From Lachnospiraceae bacterium AM93-12TA (GTDB taxonomy: Bacteria; Bacillota; Clostridia; Lachnospirales; Lachnospiraceae): a stretch of DNA of 45,957 nucleotides. Position numbers and translations under genes: made by a program. Within the stretch, counting starts at the first letter, position 1. Every line of letters begins with the position of its first letter. Below, piece after piece: positions 15,540 to 23,832 of this stretch. Location: positions 1 through 45,957 of the forward strand of contig JAQERH010000024.1 of NCBI GenBank assembly GCA_027698105.1. Reading direction: 5' to 3'. The notes beneath the pieces were generated by a model. It was given only the letters and a program-made list of their open reading frames with translations. It did not search any database and had not been told where the DNA came from.

Positions 15540-16565
15540 TTATTTTATAAACATTGCATCCCCGAAGCTGAAGAACCTGTATCTCTCCTTCACAGCTTCC
15601 TCATAGGCTGCCAGTACATGCTCCCGGCCTGCCAGAGCTGACACCAGCATGACGAGAGTGGATTCTGGAAGATGGAAATTTGTGATCAGGCAGTCCAGAA
15701 TCTTAAACTGATATCCCGGATAAATAAAAATATCCGTCCAGCCGCTTCCGGCCTTCAAAATTCCATTTTCATCACTGGCTGACTCGATGGTCCGGCAGCT
15801 GGTGGTTCCTACGCAGATGACCCTTCCCCCATCCTTCTTTGTCTGGTTAATCTTCTCTGCTTCCGACTCCTCTACCATGTAAAACTCAGAATGCATATGG
15901 TGATCCAGCACATTTTCCACCTTCACAGGTCTGAAAGTTCCCAGTCCTACATGGAGTGTTACATGAGCAATTTTCACGCCCTGATCCTCAATCTCCTGCA
16001 AAAGTTCCTTAGTAAAGTGGAGTCCTGCTGTAGGCGCTGCCGCAGAACCTTCGTGTTTGGCATAAACTGTCTGATAGCGGTTCTTATCCTGCAGCTGGTG
16101 CGTAATATAGGGCGGCAGAGGCATCTGGCCCAGACGATCTAAGATCTCCTCAAAAATTCCCTCATAGGAAAACTGTATCAGGCGGTTTCCTTCCTCCACT
16201 ACATCAATCACTGTTCCCTTTAAAAGTCCGTCTCCAAAGTTAATGACTGTGCCTGGCTTCGCCTTTTTCCCAGGTTTTACGAGAGTTTCCCAGATATCGT
16301 TTTCTCTGCGTTTCAGAAGCAGAACCTCAATTTTAGCATTTGTTCCCTCTCTGCTTCCAATCAGTCTGGCCGGAATTACCTTTGTATCGTTAATGACCAG
16401 ACAGTCTCCCGGATTCAGGTATCCTAAAATATCACGGAATTTCCGGTGGGTTACCTCTCCTGTCTCCCGATCCAGTACTAAAAGCCTGGAGGATGCCCGA
16501 TCCTCCAGCGGATCCTGGGCAATTAATTCCTGGGGTAAATCAAAGTAAAAATCCTTTACATTCAT
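15540..16565 (-). CDS. queA: S-adenosylmethionine:tRNA ribosyltransferase-isomerase QueA
   Basis: Makes epoxyqueuosine in tRNA by transferring and isomerising the ribosyl moiety of SAM onto 7-aminomethyl-7-deazaguanine. The 341-aa protein has normal length and clear signatures: [25 protein letters not shown], the [11 protein letters not shown] segment, [16 protein letters not shown] stretch (here [15 protein letters not shown]) and [20 protein letters not shown] at 16565 has AGAGGC about 9 nt upstream. It follows the NTF2-like membrane protein gene by 18 nt, and ends at hairpin H1. No other queuosine gene is in the window. Confidence 0.95.
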   Translation of the reverse strand: MNVKDFYFDLPQELIAQDPLEDRASSRLLVLDRETGEVTHRKFRDILGYLNPGDCLVINDTKVIPARLIGSREGTNAKIEVLLLKRRENDIWETLVKPGKKAKPGTVINFGDGLLKGTVIDVVEEGNRLIQFSYEGIFEEILDRLGQMPLPPYITHQLQDKNRYQTVYAKHEGSAAAPTAGLHFTKELLQEIEDQGVKIAHVTLHVGLGTFRPVKVENVLDHHMHSEFYMVEESEAEKINQTKKDGGRVICVGTTSCRTIESASDENGILKAGSGWTDIFIYPGYQFKILDCLITNFHLPESTLVMLVSALAGREHVLAAYEEAVKERYRFFSFGDAMFIK

Positions 16566-16583
16566 GTTTATTCAGCCTCTTTT

Positions 16584-17366
16584 CTATCTATTTGTATCTT
16601 CTGATTCCTCGCCCTGCATATATCCCGGCCCCTGTTCCATAAACAGAATTCGCCCTTTCAGCTCTTCGTCTGCGTTCATAGCCGCCTCCTTAGCCTGGTC
16701 GATCTGCTTTCCCAACAGCACCGTATCCTCATTTCTGTTTACCGCTTCCAGATATGCCTCCAGCTCCGGCGTCTTTTCTCCATCAAAAATCCGCCACTGC
16801 CCATCGCTGCATTTTTCCACATAGACCTCCACCAGAGACGGAGCAGGCGTGTCCACTCCGGAAAAGCGCACATCATAGGAAACATAAGCCACATAGGAAT
16901 CTTCTGTCAGTCCCTTTACCGTGTAGCAGGAAATATTTTCATAGCCGGCGATATATTCTTTCTGTTTCTCAAAAGACTGCCGGAACTGCTCCTCCTGGGA
17001 GGTATCCTGGGATGTAAAAAGATTCAGGAACGTATCCATATCGCACTCTGAGACAGCGCGGAAATACTCCTCCATCAGCTGGTTAATCTCATGATGGGCA
17101 TCTCTCTCCAGAATGCTTCCTCCAAAATCATAATGATACTCCTTCGTATCTGGTTCAATTACCACGTCCTGTTCCGTCCCCTCTGAATCCAGCCGTGTTT
17201 CCAGTTCCGGCTGTCCTCCCTTTCCTGCCTCTTTCAGAAATCCCGCTGCCAGAAGCACAGCTGCCAGCGCCAAAATCAAAAGGGGGACGGCCAGCAGAAT
17301 TCCAAATTTGCGAAGCTCTTTATCTGACATAGGCTGTCCGGACGGTTTTTTTCTGCTTCTTCCCAT
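16584..17366 (-). CDS. Membrane-anchored protein of unknown function, possible NTF2-like domain
   Basis: Not recognised with certainty. Start at 17366 (MGRSRKKPSGQPMSDKEL) is chosen because AGGAGG lies 7 nt upstream; this gives 260 aa. It has a short basic cytoplasmic end, one TM helix (about 22-46) and an extracytoplasmic domain with the pattern of NTF2/SnoaL folds: helix with INQLMEEYFRAVSECDMDTFLNLF in its core, then beta-rich SYVAYVSYDVRF and VEVYVEKCSDGQWRIFDG. The C-terminal part is helical and charged. It lies directly upstream of queA on one transcript, driven by the promoter at 17395-17423. Function is unknown. Confidence 0.75.
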   Translation of the reverse strand: MGRSRKKPSGQPMSDKELRKFGILLAVPLLILALAAVLLAAGFLKEAGKGGQPELETRLDSEGTEQDVVIEPDTKEYHYDFGGSILERDAHHEINQLMEEYFRAVSECDMDTFLNLFTSQDTSQEEQFRQSFEKQKEYIAGYENISCYTVKGLTEDSYVAYVSYDVRFSGVDTPAPSLVEVYVEKCSDGQWRIFDGEKTPELEAYLEAVNRNEDTVLLGKQIDQAKEAAMNADEELKGRILFMEQGPGYMQGEESEDTNR

Positions 17367-17394
17367 TTTCCTGCCTCCTGTCTTTTCTCTACGT

Positions 17395-17423
17395 ATTTTA
17401 GCAAAACTGCTCGTAAAAAGCAA
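17395..17423 (-). promoter_or_regulatory. Promoter of the membrane protein-queA unit
   Basis: Minus strand: TTGCTT (17418-17423), 17-nt spacer, TAAAAT (17395-17400), about 28 nt before the start codon. It has the same hexamers and spacing as the divergent tRNA-Arg promoter. Confidence 0.7.
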
Positions 17424-17444
17424 ATAACTTTTCCCTTAAAACAC

Positions 17445-17473
17445 TTGCTTTTTTACATGAACTATAGTAAAAT
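17445..17473 (+). promoter_or_regulatory. Promoter of tRNA-Arg
   Basis: TTGCTT (17445-17450), 17-nt spacer, TAAAAT (17468-17473), ending 9 nt before the tRNA. Confidence 0.7.
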
Positions 17474-17482
17474 ATCATCGAT

Positions 17483-17554
17483 GCGTCTGTAGCTCAGTGG
17501 ATAGAGCAATGGCCTCCGGAGCCGTGTGCGTAGGTTCGATTCCTATCAGACGCA
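17483..17554 (+). tRNA. tRNA-Arg (anticodon CCG)
   Basis: 72 nt. Acceptor GCGTCTG pairs with CAGACGC, discriminator A; anticodon stem ATGGC/GCCGT with loop CTCCGGA, anticodon CCG (reads CGG). The T arm is GTAGG-TTCGATT-CCTAT. CCA is not encoded. Single-gene unit. Confidence 0.95.
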
Positions 17555-17613
17555 TTTTTTTGATCCCTGCAGAGATCCGCAGATGCCGGACTTTGCGGGG
17601 ATTTATTATTTTT
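17555..17613 (+). terminator. Terminator of tRNA-Arg
   Basis: A T7 run follows the tRNA directly. A second element is a 9-bp stem (17563-17571 with 17594-17602, one G-T pair) and a T-rich tail. The tail overlaps the last codons of the convergent DedA gene. Confidence 0.7.
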
Positions 17614-18244
17614 CGTGTTTCTCTTTTCCTTTTCTTTTCGCTCTGTTTTTTCCCTTTTTAATCAGGCAGACAGTGGCCAGTCCTGCTGCTGCAGCCCACA
17701 GGACTGCATTGGAATAGGTATTCACTGTTTCCATCACCCGTTCCCAGGAGGCTCCGGCCGCAGCCCCGGCACAGATCAAAGCAGTATTCCAGATCAGGCT
17801 TCCCCCTATTGTCAGCAGCAAAAAAATCCCAAACGGCATTCCTGCCATTCCTGCCGGGATCGAAATCAGGCTTCTGATGATGGGGACACACCGGCAGAAA
17901 AATACGGCTGATTTTCCTTTTTTCTCAAACCAGTCTTCTGCATCCGCTACATCTTCCTTCTGAAAATGGAGAAGCTTCCCCATCCTGCCTCCAAGAAAGT
18001 ATTCCAGACGGCCTGGGGTGGCAAGACGCCCGGCTCCGTAGAGAACTGCAGCTCCTGCTGCCGAACCAGCTGTAGCAGCTCCTATCACGCCTCCCACTGT
18101 CATACCTGTATAGGTCGTCATAAAGCCTCCGAATGTCAAAATCACTTCTGAAGGAATAGGCGGAAAAAGATTTTCAATGAGAATTAATGCAAAAATGCCG
18201 ATACTGCCCCATGAGTCCATCACCTGGAAGATTACTTCTCTCAT
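17606..18244 (-). CDS. DedA/SNARE-associated family membrane protein
   Basis: Polytopic membrane protein; DedA proteins are implicated in lipid carrier (undecaprenyl phosphate) recycling and membrane homeostasis. The ATG at 18244 gives 212 aa; the longer frame would need a TTG at 18277. Characteristic segments are the N-terminal ENLFPPIPSEVILTFGG and the later FFCRCVPIIRSLISIPAGMAGM with its conserved Arg residues, then GSLIWNTALICAGAAAG. The C-terminus is a basic tail. It follows the lipoprotein gene by 86 nt on the same strand. Its stop lies within the tail of the tRNA-Arg terminator. Confidence 0.88.
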   Translation of the reverse strand: MREVIFQVMDSWGSIGIFALILIENLFPPIPSEVILTFGGFMTTYTGMTVGGVIGAATAGSAAGAAVLYGAGRLATPGRLEYFLGGRMGKLLHFQKEDVADAEDWFEKKGKSAVFFCRCVPIIRSLISIPAGMAGMPFGIFLLLTIGGSLIWNTALICAGAAAGASWERVMETVNTYSNAVLWAAAAGLATVCLIKKGKNRAKRKGKEKHEK

Positions 18245-18330
18245 ACCTGTACCTGCCTTGTGCGTCTGCTTCCTCAATTCAGTCTATACAGACAGCTTAT
18301 TCTCTATGACTCCCCCGGCTCTGATTTTTC

Positions 18331-19350
18331 TTATCCCCTTTCTTCCCTGTCCGCTGCGCCTCCCTCTGCCGCTTCTGTTTCTTCTGCTTCTGTTTCTTCC
18401 GCCTTCTGTTCCACCTCTCCTACAAGAAATTCTGCTCCCCTGCTTCCATCCTCATAAGTGCGGATAAGTATTTCGATGGGAGCCGTCACTGTAAGCCCTT
18501 CCTTATAGCGGGGCTCTTTTCCATTTGCCGTAATCCCTATCTCCACATCCATCTGTACTGGACTTCCAAGCGTAATATGCACCCTGTCAGCAACATTCAG
18601 TCCCGTAATTTCCTCCTCGCCAGCCCAGCTTAAATCTGCCTGGCCCAGTTCCTTCCCGTCCTGCCGGATCAGTGTTCCTTTCTGTTCTCCCTTCTGGATA
18701 CTCAGGGAAAACCTATTTCCCATCTGGCTGAGATAATCCTCTTCTGTAAAAAAGTCAGCTGTCATGGTTCCTGATTCGCTCTTGAAAAATACACAAAGTA
18801 AGTCCCTGCTTCTCTTCGTTCCTGTCTCAGAATGGAATGATACGGTAAACATCGAGCCGCTGCTGTCTGGCTCCACGTCCGGCATCTGGCAGGAATCCGA
18901 CATATACACAATCTCCGGAAAATAGCTGACGCTGTCCCCGCATCGAATCATCACTCCCTGAAAGGGCTTTTCCGGATCCAGGTATCCGTACATAGTTACC
19001 TGTAAATCAGGAAAGTCTGCAAGCACAGTTCCCCAGCCAGATTTCCCTTCTCCCAGCTCCTCCTCTCTCTTTTCTGATTTCTCCCATCTCTCCAATTCCT
19101 CTGCTTCCAAAAGCTGAAGATTATCCGGGCTGGCTGCATAAAACCTGCGGCGAAAGTCTAATTCTTCCTCCTCTGTCTTTGCCTCCTGCACTTCCTGTCC
19201 TGGCTGTGTCAGATCGGCAGACAGCTCTGCTGTTCTGTGGCTGACACTGCAGCCTGCAAGCCCTGCCGATGCCATCACCCATAAAGCCAGCAGCGAAACG
19301 CCTGCCCTTTTGATCCTTCTATGATTCTTTTTTCTGTTTTTTTCGTCCAT
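18331..19350 (-). CDS. Lipoprotein of unknown function
   Basis: Not recognised. A 339-aa protein with a basic N-terminus, a hydrophobic signal (about 16-32) and a lipobox LAGC, so Cys34 would be lipidated. The body has a Glu-rich region (about 55-100) and a beta-rich domain (about 105-310) with no catalytic motif that I can name. The last 30 residues are a Glu/Ala-rich low-complexity tail. The ATG has GGGGAG upstream. It precedes the DedA gene on the same strand. Its 5' region carries the large hairpin 19371-19425. Confidence 0.75.
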   Translation of the reverse strand: MDEKNRKKNHRRIKRAGVSLLALWVMASAGLAGCSVSHRTAELSADLTQPGQEVQEAKTEEEELDFRRRFYAASPDNLQLLEAEELERWEKSEKREEELGEGKSGWGTVLADFPDLQVTMYGYLDPEKPFQGVMIRCGDSVSYFPEIVYMSDSCQMPDVEPDSSGSMFTVSFHSETGTKRSRDLLCVFFKSESGTMTADFFTEEDYLSQMGNRFSLSIQKGEQKGTLIRQDGKELGQADLSWAGEEEITGLNVADRVHITLGSPVQMDVEIGITANGKEPRYKEGLTVTAPIEILIRTYEDGSRGAEFLVGEVEQKAEETEAEETEAAEGGAADREERG

Positions 19351-19370
19351 TCTTCTCCCCTATCCTAAAG

Positions 19371-19432
19371 ACGCCGGGGACATTCCTTTCTATCATGCGC
19401 TGATATATCAGGGCCTCCCCGGCGTTTTTTTC
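19371..19432 (+). terminator. Large T-tailed hairpin in the leader of the lipoprotein gene
   Basis: ACGCCGGGGA (19371-19380) pairs perfectly with TCCCCGGCGT (19416-19425) over a 35-nt loop containing the palindrome CTGATATATCAG (19400-19411), followed by T7 on the plus strand. No plus gene is upstream, and on the minus strand it sits 20 nt before the lipoprotein start. Its role is unclear: antisense terminator or 5' UTR structure. Confidence 0.5.
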
Positions 19433-19557
19433 TGTTTACTTTTCTTCTAATAGGATACTTCCGGAAGAATACTGCGTCAATTTCCTTTTCCTTACGTTTT
19501 CTTTAGTTTTCTATTTCCCAATTAAGAATTATTTTAAAATTTTCTAAATCTGTCTTA

Positions 19558-20781
19558 TTAATTTAGAAGATTAATCAAAAATACCTCCTGACGAAAGCTT
19601 CTCTGTTCTCTGGCAGCCCTCTCTATCTGTTCCAGAACCTCATCTGAATGCTCGATTTGACGGCAGAACCGGGACGTCAGCTTTATGAACAGCGCTTCTC
19701 CCAGTTTTTCCCCCAACGCCACGGAAGCCAAATACGCCTCCCGAAGGCAGAGTACAAAAAACAGAACTAATTTCACCTTGGAATGCAGATCTCCATCGTA
19801 CATCGCCCCAGGCACATAGACATAGAGAAGGCTGGCTGCAAGATTTTCATACAGAAGGCCAAGTCCTGAACTTTCCCTGTCCCCTGAACCAAAGCCTGCC
19901 CCGACAGTCAGCTTCCTGTAGTCTTCATACCCGTTTTCTGTCTGGTACAGACCATCCATCCACTCTGAAATCATGGTTCCAAAGCCTGGATAAATCTCAG
20001 GCAGCTCTCCAAAAATCCCCAGAAATCCTGCCATGGAATCATACCGTTCCTCCGGCCTGTTCTCCCACTTGGAAATTTTCTTTAAAAACCACTGATATCC
20101 TGAAGGCGTCTGCAAGAGTTCATACCGTTTCAGCCTCTCTTTTATGTGCCTGAAGCTCTCCCTGTTATCTTCTTCCTGGAAGGCACGTTTTACAAAAGGC
20201 TGCAGATCATGGGCCAGGGCCAGAATCATCGTCAGTCTGTATCTAAGAGGGTACGTCCTCTCTGACAGAAAAGAAAACATGAGCGCCCTGGCTGTGAGAA
20301 GGCAGGATAAAAGCTGGTCCTCCCTCCCCTCTTCCAGAACATATTCCTGAAGCTTAATCCCATCACTGCTCTTTAAAATCAGCGCTGCCGCCTCCGGACA
20401 GGACAGAGACAGAGACCATTCCCTCCTGCCTCCATAATCCTCTGCATGGCGGGGATAGCTGCGGCAGGTACGGCACAGACAGGTTTCCCCCAGATCCCGG
20501 TGAATCCGGCACAGCCCTTTCTCCAGAAACGGGCATATCCCTTCTTTCATTCGGATCCTTCCTCTCAGAAAGTCAATTCCTCCCCGAAAATCAAAGCCGC
20601 CTCTTTTAAGCGTCCTGTATTTCTTCATTGTCTCCGGATCTACGCAGATATCCCAGCCCCGACAGCAGGTTTCCGGGCAGGCAGCTCCAGCGCACTGAAA
20701 CTGCCTGTAATACTGCGGAACTGTGACTGTTTTTCTTGCCTTACTTTTCTTCGTTTCCTGCCCTTTTTTCTGATGCTTCAC
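19558..20781 (-). CDS. FliB-like lysine-N-methylase family protein
   Basis: Resembles flagellin lysine-N-methylase FliB. Start is taken as GTG at 20781 (VKHQKKGQE), which has GGGAGG 5 nt upstream and gives 407 aa; the frame opens further up with a TTG at 20835. The N-terminal cysteine motifs typical of the family are visible: CAGAACPETCCRGW, ICPFLEKGLCRIH and LGETCLCRTCRSYPR, which suggest metal or Fe-S binding. The rest is helical. The start overlaps the clpA end by about 41 nt. No flagellar gene is in the window, so the substrate may be another protein. The gap to the lipoprotein (19351-19557) holds the 19371-19432 hairpin and A/T-rich sequence. Confidence 0.8.
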   Translation of the reverse strand: MKHQKKGQETKKSKARKTVTVPQYYRQFQCAGAACPETCCRGWDICVDPETMKKYRTLKRGGFDFRGGIDFLRGRIRMKEGICPFLEKGLCRIHRDLGETCLCRTCRSYPRHAEDYGGRREWSLSLSCPEAAALILKSSDGIKLQEYVLEEGREDQLLSCLLTARALMFSFLSERTYPLRYRLTMILALAHDLQPFVKRAFQEEDNRESFRHIKERLKRYELLQTPSGYQWFLKKISKWENRPEERYDSMAGFLGIFGELPEIYPGFGTMISEWMDGLYQTENGYEDYRKLTVGAGFGSGDRESSGLGLLYENLAASLLYVYVPGAMYDGDLHSKVKLVLFFVLCLREAYLASVALGEKLGEALFIKLTSRFCRQIEHSDEVLEQIERAAREQRSFRQEVFLINLLN

Positions 20782-23149
20782 GGCTTCCTCCCTTCCTGTC
20801 CGGCGCTTTCCTTCCGCCTGTCTCACGCAGCACAAACTGTTTCACCGTTCCGTCCTTCTGCTCTGCATCCAGGCAGCAGGCTCCTCCCTTTTTTAATGTT
20901 CCAAATAAAAGGCGGTCTACCAGCAAAGGCTTGATTTCCCTGTCTATCACCCGTCCCAGCTCCCTGGCTCCGTACTCTCTGCTCACTCCTTTTTCAGAGA
21001 GCAGCTCCAGGGCCTTTCTGGTGTAGGAAAACTCCACCTGCCGGTCAGCTAACAGTGTTCCCAGCTCTGTCAGCTTCTTTCCCGCCACAGCCTTCGCAGT
21101 TTTCTTATCTATACTGTGAAATACTACAATTCGGTTCAGGCGGTTTCTGAACTCCGGCTGGAATACCTTTTTCACCTCATCAAGAACTGCATCATCTCCA
21201 TTTTTTATCTCTTCCTCAGGACTTCCAGAGAAACCGATACCTGGCTTTTCCATCCTGCCGGCTCCGGCATTGGAAGTCATAATAAGGATTACATTTCTAA
21301 AGTCAGCCTTTCTTCCCTGATTATCTGTAAGCGTCGCATAATCCATTACCTGAAGCAGAATATTGTAGATATCCGGATGGGCTTTTTCTATCTCATCCAG
21401 AAGCAGCACTGCATGGGGATTCTTCCTGACTGCCTCAGTAAGAAGGCCGCCTTCCTCATAGCCCACATAACCGGCCGGCGCTCCGATCAGCTTGGCCACT
21501 GCATGTTTTTCCTCGTATTCGCTCATATCAAATCGAAGCAGATGAATGCCCAGCTCCCTGGCAAGCGTTCTGGCAATCTCTGTCTTTCCTACTCCTGTAG
21601 GACCTACAAACAGAAAGCTTGCAAGAGGTTTTCCAGGCTCCAGCAGTCCGGCTCTGGAAAACTTGATAGCATTGGCTACTTCCTTTACCGCCTCATCCTG
21701 GCCGAACACCTGGGAGGCCAGACATTTTTCCAGGGATGCCAGCTTCTTTGTCTCACTGCTCTCCACGGTCTGTCTGGGAATCCGGCAGATTTTTGCCAGA
21801 ATTTCATCCACTACATCCTTTCCTACCGTCTGCCGCTTCTGTGCCAGAGGATGAAGCTTTCTGTACGCTCCTGCTTCATCCATCAGATCAATGGCTTTAT
21901 CCGGCAGAAAACGCTCGTTGATATACCGGGTGCTCATATGAACCATGTACTCTATCACGCCCTTCTGGTAGGATACGCCATGATACTCCTCATAATGTTT
22001 TTTAAGTCCCAGAAGAATCTCTGCAGCTTCTTCCTCCCCTGGCTCCGCTATCTCTACATTTTGAAACCGGCGGGCCAGGCTTCGGCTTTTTTCAAAATAC
22101 CGCTTGTATTCCTCATGGGTGGTAGCGCCAATAAAACGAATCTTCCCTGCCACCAGATAGGGCTTTAAGAGATTGGAAGCGTCCAGGCTTCCTTCTCCCA
22201 CTGCTCCGGCCCCTACAATGTTGTGAATTTCATCCAGGTAGACAATGGGCTTTTCTTCTTTGGAAAGTCCCGAAAGCACTGCCTTCAGTCTTTTTTCAAA
22301 TTCCCCTCTGTACTGAGTGCCTGCCAACATTCCTCCCAGATCCAGAGCATAGATTTTCGCTCCTTTTAGGGCTTCCGGAACCCTCCCCTCAGACAGCCGC
22401 CTGGCGAGGCCATACACCACTGCCGTTTTTCCCACTCCCGGCTCTCCGATATGAAGGGGATTGTTTTTCTCCTTCCGGCAGAGAATCTGCATGGTTCGCT
22501 CCAGTTCTTTTTCCCGGCCAATCAGCGGATTCGTCTCTGAAAGCTCCTCATTCAGGCAGGTAACGAAAGATTTCCACCGTTCTCCCCTTTCACTCCGGGG
22601 CTCCCTGCTTTCCCCTGTCTCTTCCCTATCTTCTGCTTCATCTTCCTGGCCTTTCCATCCCGTCTCTACATCGGCGTACAAACCTGCTGCTGACTCTTCG
22701 TCTGCTTTTACTCCCTCTTCCGCTTCAATTAAAGCCAGAAGCAGTTCCCCCTTCTCGATTCCCTGCTCTGTCAGATAATACAGGGCAAAGCTCTCCTTCA
22801 GGCTGAAATATGCCGAGATCAGGTGACCTAAATCCACAATCTTTTTTCCTCCGCTTCTGGCCGTCCACTCAGCTGTAAGCAGAAGCTCATTTAAGTCAGC
22901 AGACGGTTCCGGCTCTGCACCGGTCTGTCTCCTCTCCTCAGACAAAACAGGAAGTCCATTTATATAATCCTCCAGCTGCTCCGTCAGCCTTCCAAGCTCT
23001 CCTCCGCAGTTCTCAAAGGCCTCCTGGAACGCTGGCTCTGCCGCTATGTGAAGGAGCAAAAGCTCCGGGGTGACATATTCCAGGTGAAGGCGATCTGCCT
23101 CCCCCACCATTCCGCTGAATGCGCGCCCTGTTTCCTGGCTGATTTCCAT
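20741..23149 (-). CDS. clpA: ATP-dependent Clp protease ATPase subunit ClpA
   Basis: AAA+ unfoldase that feeds proteins to ClpP. The 802-aa protein has a Clp N-domain (about 1-145), a charged linker, AAA-1 (Walker A GEPGVGKT, Walker B IVYLDEIH, about 205-440) and AAA-2 (Walker A GPTGVGKT, Walker B AVLLLDEIEKAH, about 470-770). There is no ClpB/ClpC-type long middle coiled coil, and clpS is directly upstream, which supports ClpA. The ClpP-docking loop carries IGF in EKPGIGFSG. The C-terminus is a basic tail. It lies 88 nt after clpS and overlaps the FliB-like gene. ClpP is not in the window. Confidence 0.94.
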   Translation of the reverse strand: MEISQETGRAFSGMVGEADRLHLEYVTPELLLLHIAAEPAFQEAFENCGGELGRLTEQLEDYINGLPVLSEERRQTGAEPEPSADLNELLLTAEWTARSGGKKIVDLGHLISAYFSLKESFALYYLTEQGIEKGELLLALIEAEEGVKADEESAAGLYADVETGWKGQEDEAEDREETGESREPRSERGERWKSFVTCLNEELSETNPLIGREKELERTMQILCRKEKNNPLHIGEPGVGKTAVVYGLARRLSEGRVPEALKGAKIYALDLGGMLAGTQYRGEFEKRLKAVLSGLSKEEKPIVYLDEIHNIVGAGAVGEGSLDASNLLKPYLVAGKIRFIGATTHEEYKRYFEKSRSLARRFQNVEIAEPGEEEAAEILLGLKKHYEEYHGVSYQKGVIEYMVHMSTRYINERFLPDKAIDLMDEAGAYRKLHPLAQKRQTVGKDVVDEILAKICRIPRQTVESSETKKLASLEKCLASQVFGQDEAVKEVANAIKFSRAGLLEPGKPLASFLFVGPTGVGKTEIARTLARELGIHLLRFDMSEYEEKHAVAKLIGAPAGYVGYEEGGLLTEAVRKNPHAVLLLDEIEKAHPDIYNILLQVMDYATLTDNQGRKADFRNVILIMTSNAGAGRMEKPGIGFSGSPEEEIKNGDDAVLDEVKKVFQPEFRNRLNRIVVFHSIDKKTAKAVAGKKLTELGTLLADRQVEFSYTRKALELLSEKGVSREYGARELGRVIDREIKPLLVDRLLFGTLKKGGACCLDAEQKDGTVKQFVLRETGGRKAPDRKGGSREASEKRAGNEEK

Positions 23150-23237
23150 CTCTTGTGTCTCCTCTCTTTCGCATCATTGGTCATTCACAGTCATTTCCCA
23201 TTTCTGAATGGTTCCGTTCTAAAGCTGCAGACTGCCG

Positions 23238-23537
23238 TCAGGCCTCCTCTATGGTCAGCCGGAAGGGAAATCCTTCGGCCCTTGCCTGTCTCTCTGCCTC
23301 CTCTGCCTTTGTTCTGGCAATATCATAGGAATATGTTCCCACCACCGCCTTCTGGCTGTTGTGGACGGCCAGCATCAAAGCCATAGCCTCATCTCTTCCT
23401 TTATTAAAAATAGTCATCAGAATTTCCACTACAAATTCCATGGTGGTAAAATCGTCATTGTGCATCACCACATGGTAAAGGCTCGGCTTTTTAATTCTGC
23501 TTTTTGTATGTTCTCTCGCATTTGTCTGAGCTGACAT
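23238..23537 (-). CDS. clpS: ClpS adaptor protein
   Basis: Adaptor that delivers N-degron substrates to ClpA. The 99-aa protein has the full ClpS fold, with a flexible N-terminus and conserved YHVVMHNDDFTTMEFVV, in which the NDD residues form the N-degron pocket, and the later AVHNSQKAVVGTYSYDIA with the pocket His. The C-terminal FPFRLTIEEA is typical. It is followed by clpA, a conserved pairing. A candidate promoter with a dyad lies about 95-125 nt upstream. Confidence 0.95.
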   Translation of the reverse strand: MSAQTNAREHTKSRIKKPSLYHVVMHNDDFTTMEFVVEILMTIFNKGRDEAMALMLAVHNSQKAVVGTYSYDIARTKAEEAERQARAEGFPFRLTIEEA

Positions 23538-23629
23538 GGCGTCTCCTCCTTTGAAAACAATCCTTCTTCTGAAGCTTTCAGTATATCATCGGAAGGGCAG
23601 TCTGTGCAAGAGCGGGAAAACAGCAAAAT

Positions 23630-23661
23630 TTGTCATACAAAATGTTGACAATATCTGTTAA
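23630..23661 (-). promoter_or_regulatory. Candidate clpS promoter overlapped by a 22-bp dyad
   Basis: Minus strand: TTAACA (23656-23661), 18-nt spacer, TATGAC (23632-23637). The inverted repeat TTGTCA (23630-23635) / TGACAA (23646-23651) with a 10-nt spacer covers the -10 and spacer, a position suited to a repressor. It does not match the CtsR direct-repeat operator. Confidence 0.45.
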
Positions 23662-23754
23662 AATTGTTCTATGAAAAGATACAATTATGAATAACGCAAA
23701 AGATAAATGAAAGGAATATTTAGATAAAATAAGAGAGCTAAACACAAAGAGGCG

Positions 23755-23819
23755 CTGTAAAAGACGGACAGAACATTTCCAGTAACTTTAAACTGGAGCA
23801 AGGAAATGTTCTGTCCGTC
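23755..23819 (-). terminator. Long conserved-loop hairpin H3 after the M20 peptidase gene
   Basis: Perfect 18-bp arms (23763-23780 and 23802-23819) around a 21-nt loop, 13 nt after the stop, followed on the minus strand by TTTTAC. The loop in the gene's sense reads T-TGCTCC-AGTTTA-AAGTTA-CT, matching H1 and H2. Confidence 0.8.
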
Positions 23820-23832
23820 CTGTACATTCTTA

